Below are positions 6,054-9,639 of a DNA stretch of 9,639 bases, piece by piece (within the stretch, counting starts at the first letter, position 1; each line of letters starts with the position of its first letter). The stretch is from JAJPJX01 sp964568355 (GTDB taxonomy: Bacteria; Acidobacteriota; Terriglobia; Bryobacterales; Bryobacteraceae). Under the pieces are notes generated by a model. The model saw only the letters and a program-made list of their open reading frames with translations. It was not told the DNA's origin and searched no databases. The position numbers and the translations under genes were made by a program. The DNA lies in NCBI GenBank assembly GCA_964568355.1, contig CAZMRK010000041.1, positions 1 to 9,639 on the forward strand. Direction: 5' to 3'.

Positions 6054-8233
6054 ATTTCAAACGGCTGCTGGGAATCGATACCCTGCGCCGGAAGTACGCC
6101 TACGCGACAGATCCGCGATTCGGCTATACGGCGGCGGAAAAGGTCCCGGAGCGCTGGGTGAAGACCACCTGCGGATATTGTTCGGTCGGCTGCGGCATGC
6201 TGGCCGGTGTAAAGGACGGGCGGGTGGTGGCGGTGCGCGGCGACGAGAGCCACCCGGTCAATGCGGGCAAGCTCTGCCCCAAAGGCCTCTCGGAGCACTA
6301 TACGCTGGAGGCCGAAGGGCGCGCACGATATCCGCTGCTGCGGCGTAACGGAAAGCTCGCGCGGGTGAGCTGGGACGAAGCGCTGGACACGATGGTGGCG
6401 CGTTTCCGTGGCGTGCAGGAACAACACGGCCGCGATGCGCTCGGCGTCATCAGCACCGGGCAACTGGTGACCGAGGAATTCTACACGCTGGGAAAACTGG
6501 TGCAGCTCGGGCTGGGGACCCGGAATTACGACGGCAACACGACGCTGTGCATGGCCAGCGCCGTTTCCGGATATAAGCGCTCCTTCGGAAGCGACGGACC
6601 GCCGGGCGCCTACGACGACCTGGAGCAGGCCGACGTGATTCTGCTCATCGGCGCCAATCCCGCCGACAATCATCCGATCCTGTGCCAGCGCCTGGAGCGG
6701 AATCCGCACAAGACCCTGATCGTAGCCGACCCCCGCGTAACCAAGACGGCCATGATGGCCGATCTGCACCTGCCGCTGCGGCCGCGCACGGACCTGGCGC
6801 TGATCAACGGAATAATGCACATCCTGATTCGCGCCGGGCTGATCGATCGCGCCTACATCGATCGCCACACCAGCGGATTCGCGGAACTGGCGGAATCTTT
6901 GGAGAAATATACGCCCGCTTACGTGGCCGGCATTACCGGGCTGAGCGAAGAACAGATTTACAAGACCGCCTTGTTGTATGGGCGCGCGAAAGCCGCGCTG
7001 GTCGCCTGGACCATGGGCGTAAACCACAGCACACAGGGTACGGCGACGGTCACTGCGATCAATACGCTGGCCCTGATCACGGGGCAGATCGGGAGGCCCG
7101 GCGCTGCGCCGTTCTCCCTCACCGGGCAGTGCAACGCCATGGGCACGCGGGAGGCTGGATTCACCTCGGGGCTGCCGGGATATCGCAAGTTCGAAAGCGC
7201 GCGGGACCGCGAGGAACTGGCCGCGATCTGGAAGATCGACGCGGGCAGGATCCCGCAGGCACGCGGGCTCGCCTATCCGGACATCATTGAGGCGGCGGTG
7301 GGCAGGAAGATCCGCGCGCTGTGGATCATCGCCACGAATCCGGTGGTGTCGTATCCCAATGTCGAAGTGCTGGAGCAGGCGTTCGAGAACCTGGATTTTC
7401 TGGTGGTTCAGGATGGCTTTCATCCCACACCCACCTCGGCACATGCGGACCTGGTGCTTCCGGCGGCAATCTGGGGCGAAAAGGAGGGCACCTATACCAA
7501 CTCCGAGCGGCGCGTGAGCAAGGTCAACCGCGCCACCGATCCTCCGGGCGAAGCACGGCCGGATTTCGAGATTTTCCTGGACCTGGCGCGGCGCCTGGGC
7601 TGCGACCGCGAGTTGTTCTCCGGATGGCGGCAGCCTCGGGATGCCTTCGAAGAGTGGAAGCGCGTCTCCGCGGGGCGTCTGTGCGATTACTCCGGCATGA
7701 GCTACGAGTTGCTGGAAGCGGCCGGCGGAATCCAGTGGCCGTTCCCTGCCGGCGCGGAGTGCACCGGCGGCAGCCGTCTTTATGCCGATGGGCAGTTTCC
7801 CACGGAAGACGGCAAGGCCCGGCTATTCGCTACCGACTGGGAGCCTTTTCCGGAAGAACCCAATGCGGCATACCCATTCGTGCTGAACACCGGCCGGACG
7901 GTAGAGCACTGGCACACCCGGACCAAGACCGGCGCGGTGCCCATCTTACAAGCCCTGGCGCCGCGCGCCTGGCTGGAGATGAATCCCCGGGATGCGCGCA
8001 GGTTGAAGCTCAAACCGCACGACCGGGTGGACGTGGTTTCGCGGCGCGGCAGGGTGCGCCGCGTGGAACTGAGGGTGACCGAAATCATCGGGCCCGGCCA
8101 GGTCTTTATGCCCTTTCATTTCGCCGAAACGAACTCCAACCTGGTCACGCAAAGCGCTTTTGACCCGATCTCGCGCGAACCCAACTACAAGCAATGTGCC
8201 GTGCGCGTGGAAAAGGCGCATACCGACCGATGA
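6050..8233 (+). CDS. nasA: Assimilatory nitrate reductase catalytic subunit (Mo-bisMGD, [4Fe-4S])
   Basis: Reduces nitrate to nitrite at a molybdopterin guanine dinucleotide centre. The 727-residue protein belongs to the NasA/NarB/NapA branch of the DMSO reductase superfamily. Visible features: an N-terminal [4Fe-4S] motif Cys41-x2-Cys44-x3-Cys48-x27-Cys76 followed by Lys78; Cys167 in TTLCMASAVSGYKRSFG, the expected molybdenum ligand of this branch; TGQCNAMGTREAG (358-370), NTGR (613-616) and the C-terminal FDPISREPNYK region. There is no twin-arginine signal, so the enzyme should stay in the cytoplasm. It lacks the extra C-terminal [2Fe-2S] domain of Klebsiella NasA and matches the roughly 730-residue NarB length. 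The start is GTG at 6050, overlapping the previous stop (GTGA) with GGAG at 6038-6041 eight bases upstream. A formate dehydrogenase is an alternative reading of the superfamily, but the Cys167 region and the nitrite reductase and NarK neighbours argue for nitrate. Confidence 0.92.
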   Translation: MNFKRLLGIDTLRRKYAYATDPRFGYTAAEKVPERWVKTTCGYCSVGCGMLAGVKDGRVVAVRGDESHPVNAGKLCPKGLSEHYTLEAEGRARYPLLRRNGKLARVSWDEALDTMVARFRGVQEQHGRDALGVISTGQLVTEEFYTLGKLVQLGLGTRNYDGNTTLCMASAVSGYKRSFGSDGPPGAYDDLEQADVILLIGANPADNHPILCQRLERNPHKTLIVADPRVTKTAMMADLHLPLRPRTDLALINGIMHILIRAGLIDRAYIDRHTSGFAELAESLEKYTPAYVAGITGLSEEQIYKTALLYGRAKAALVAWTMGVNHSTQGTATVTAINTLALITGQIGRPGAAPFSLTGQCNAMGTREAGFTSGLPGYRKFESARDREELAAIWKIDAGRIPQARGLAYPDIIEAAVGRKIRALWIIATNPVVSYPNVEVLEQAFENLDFLVVQDGFHPTPTSAHADLVLPAAIWGEKEGTYTNSERRVSKVNRATDPPGEARPDFEIFLDLARRLGCDRELFSGWRQPRDAFEEWKRVSAGRLCDYSGMSYELLEAAGGIQWPFPAGAECTGGSRLYADGQFPTEDGKARLFATDWEPFPEEPNAAYPFVLNTGRTVEHWHTRTKTGAVPILQALAPRAWLEMNPRDARRLKLKPHDRVDVVSRRGRVRRVELRVTEIIGPGQVFMPFHFAETNSNLVTQSAFDPISREPNYKQCAVRVEKAHTDR

Positions 8234-8251
8234 CGGCGGGCCTCCGGCGCT

Positions 8252-9136
8252 TCACGCCAGTGGCTTCATGGTGCGGGGATTGTAAGCCCAGTGGAATTCG
8301 AGCTCATAGGCCATGGAGCGGCCCAGGCCATCGAGATCCGGGAAGAGCGTGGCGTAGGTGATATTCATCCGGTAAAGTTCGCGCAGTCCGGTCTCGCGCA
8401 GGCGCGCGCTGGGCAGGATGAATTTCACCAGTTTGGTCTCGGGCTGAGGATAGCGGCTCAGAATCTCTTCCATGGGCACGTCCAGGCGGCTGGGCACGAC
8501 GAACGTGCCGGACTGTGCGATCAGGCGCCGGTTCATGGTATCCGGTTCGCCAACCCAGACCAGCAGCCGGTCGCCTTTGAGAAAGTAGCGCTCAAAATTC
8601 CCTTTGATCTTCGGATCCATGTCCGAAGTAGCCGAATGCTCGGAGCCGTTGGTCGGCCGCGGTGCGCACCCGCTCAGTTCGATGGGATTGAGCGCCCAGA
8701 CGGCGGCCTCGGAGGTAGCGTGAGTCAGGGCGAAGAAGGCCGCCACGTAAGGCGACCAGGTGAAATCCAGCAGGCGCGTCGGCGCTCCATGGTGCTGCAT
8801 TAGGGCCATCCACTGCAGGCTGTCTTCCGGATCGGGTGGATGAGGGAGAAACTGGTGGGCCTTGCGTTTGAACACGCGCAGGATACGGCTCTCCTGCTCC
8901 GGCCAGGCTTTGGGATGAATGCCGAAGTTGCGGAAATAACGCGAAAGCGAGCTATAGAGCGGCCATTTCTCCTTGCGGTGACCACGAAACGCCCAGTTGG
9001 AATAAGGCGAATCGGTGATCATTTTGAGGAAGGCATCCCAGGAGTCCAGGCGGAACTCGGGATAGGGCGGCCCGCCGGTTTTCGCTTTTCGCACCATAGG
9101 CCTGATTATCGCCCCGGCAGATGACAGGAGCGACAA
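8252..9136 (-). CDS. FRG-domain protein of unknown function
   Basis: A 294-residue cytoplasmic-looking protein with a complete FRG domain, named for the motif seen here at FRGHR (50-54). Other marks are W58-P-L and SSLSRYF, QHHGAPTRLLDF (114-125) followed by SPYVAAFFALTH, and near the end MNITYATLFPDLDGLGRS. The biochemical activity of FRG proteins is not established to my knowledge; they are common in accessory and phage-related regions. The start is TTG at 9136, supported by GGAGGG nine bases upstream. An ATG at codon 14 (9097) is possible but has a poor site. The gene begins 17 bases after the DUF362 stop, so the two may share a transcript. It converges on the nitrate reductase with an 18-base gap, which leaves no room for a separate terminator for each gene. 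Confidence 0.85.
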   Translation of the reverse strand: MSLLSSAGAIIRPMVRKAKTGGPPYPEFRLDSWDAFLKMITDSPYSNWAFRGHRKEKWPLYSSLSRYFRNFGIHPKAWPEQESRILRVFKRKAHQFLPHPPDPEDSLQWMALMQHHGAPTRLLDFTWSPYVAAFFALTHATSEAAVWALNPIELSGCAPRPTNGSEHSATSDMDPKIKGNFERYFLKGDRLLVWVGEPDTMNRRLIAQSGTFVVPSRLDVPMEEILSRYPQPETKLVKFILPSARLRETGLRELYRMNITYATLFPDLDGLGRSMAYELEFHWAYNPRTMKPLA

Positions 9137-9145
9137 TATGGGCCG

Positions 9146-9151
9146 CCCTCC
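9146..9151 (-). promoter_or_regulatory. Shine-Dalgarno site supporting a TTG start for the FRG gene
   Basis: On the minus strand GGAGGG lies nine bases before the TTG at 9136, inside the 17-base gap after the DUF362 stop. It favours TTG over the internal ATG at 9097 as the start, and suggests translation linked to the upstream gene. Confidence 0.5.
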
Positions 9152-9153
9152 GC

Positions 9154-9639
9154 CTATACGCTGAACTGATAAAGAGCCTGAGCGATCGCAACACCGCGCA
9201 CGTCGATCCGCTTCAGATCGGTGGTGCCGACCCCGTGGCCCTCGGCCAGCAGCAGGGTGTTGTCACAATCCTGAAACGGCGCCGTGCCCCGCTTGGCTTG
9301 CGGATCATAGCCCATCACGGCCGTTGCCACCGCATCGGTACAAACCGGATTGGTACCCGCGATCAGCACGCCCGGCTGGACCGAACGGATGCCCCGGATC
9401 CAGGGGCCCTCGCCGCCGGCGATCGATTCGACGCCGTCAATGATGGCGAGATCGACGGGACGCGCGGCCACCAGGTCCGCCACGATGTGCGGCACGCGAT
9501 ATCCGGGATCGTGGCTGGCGTTGAAATGAAGCTCCTGCGGCGCGGACTTGGGCGGCTGGCGCTTGCCGGCATGGAAGACCTCGCCGCGGCCGGATTGCGG
9601 CTTTTCGTTGGGTTCGTCTACGCCCGCGTCATCGCCATA
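9154..9639 (-). CDS. DUF362 protein, C-terminal part (5' end outside the window)
   Basis: The frame is open from the right edge to a TAG at 9156-9154, giving 161 visible residues; the start lies outside the window. A GTG at 9495 is internal, not a start, because conserved-looking sequence (HFNASHDPGYR) precedes it. DUF362-like features are VPHIVADLV, LAIIDGVESIAGGEGPW, PGVLIAGTNPVCTDAVATAVMG and AEGHGVGTTDLKRIDVRG. A polar, Gly/Pro/Lys-rich stretch lies near the cut end. DUF362 proteins have no settled function; some carry ferredoxin domains or Tat signals, neither of which can be judged here. It is followed closely by the FRG gene. Confidence 0.75.
   Translation of the reverse strand, partial: YGDDAGVDEPNEKPQSGRGEVFHAGKRQPPKSAPQELHFNASHDPGYRVPHIVADLVAARPVDLAIIDGVESIAGGEGPWIRGIRSVQPGVLIAGTNPVCTDAVATAVMGYDPQAKRGTAPFQDCDNTLLLAEGHGVGTTDLKRIDVRGVAIAQALYQFSV

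Noticed and set aside
8246..8258. GGCG-CTTCA-CGCC hairpin at the convergent gene ends as a terminator
   Set aside because: Only four base pairs, no T-run on either strand, and it overlaps the FRG stop codon; too weak to call.
9363..9572. Second minus-strand frame inside the DUF362 region
   Set aside because: Out of frame with the DUF362 motifs, and Ser/Arg/Pro-rich like a shadow frame.
1..9639. CRISPR arrays, tRNA or rRNA genes, insertion sequences, attachment sites
   Set aside because: No regularly spaced repeats, no cloverleaf or rRNA-like segments, and no transposase or integrase motifs were seen on either strand.

Overview
The window carries a compact, apparently complete nitrate-assimilation operon on the plus strand (554-8233) in high-GC bacterial DNA. 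Next to it, on the minus strand, lies an unrelated gene pair (8252 to the right edge). At the left edge a minus-strand reading frame may be the start of another gene. The codons favour G/C in the third position, Shine-Dalgarno sites are clear, and genes are packed with 4-base start/stop overlaps. My guess is an Acidobacteriota-like soil bacterium, based on gene content and style only; the sequence does not prove it.

Layout. Positions 1-143 (minus): possible N-terminal fragment of an unrecognised protein. Positions 144-553: non-coding region with a candidate sigma-54 (-24/-12) promoter, two perfect palindromes, one imperfect dyad, a leader hairpin and the nirB ribosome-binding site. Positions 554-2959: nirB, the large subunit of siroheme NAD(P)H nitrite reductase. 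Positions 2956-3288: nirD-type Rieske small subunit. Positions 3285-4535: NarK-family nitrate/nitrite transporter. Positions 4551-6053: a DmsB-like four-[4Fe-4S] protein fused to a DmsC-like eight-helix membrane anchor. Positions 6050-8233: a cytoplasmic-type NasA/NarB molybdopterin nitrate reductase. Convergent to these are an FRG-domain protein (9136-8252) and, upstream of it on the same strand, the C-terminal part of a DUF362 protein (9639-9154).

How it works together (inference). NarK imports nitrate, the molybdoenzyme reduces it to nitrite, and NirBD reduces nitrite to ammonium with NAD(P)H. The unusual point is the electron supply to the nitrate reductase. The operon holds no NasB/NasC-type flavoprotein and no ferredoxin. 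Instead it encodes a fused DmsB-DmsC quinol-oxidising module directly ahead of, and translationally coupled to, the catalytic subunit. The catalytic subunit has no Tat signal, and the charge pattern of the anchor predicts that the Fe-S domain faces the cytoplasm, opposite to E. coli DmsABC. The operon may therefore encode a quinol-driven, membrane-attached, cytoplasm-facing assimilatory nitrate reductase.
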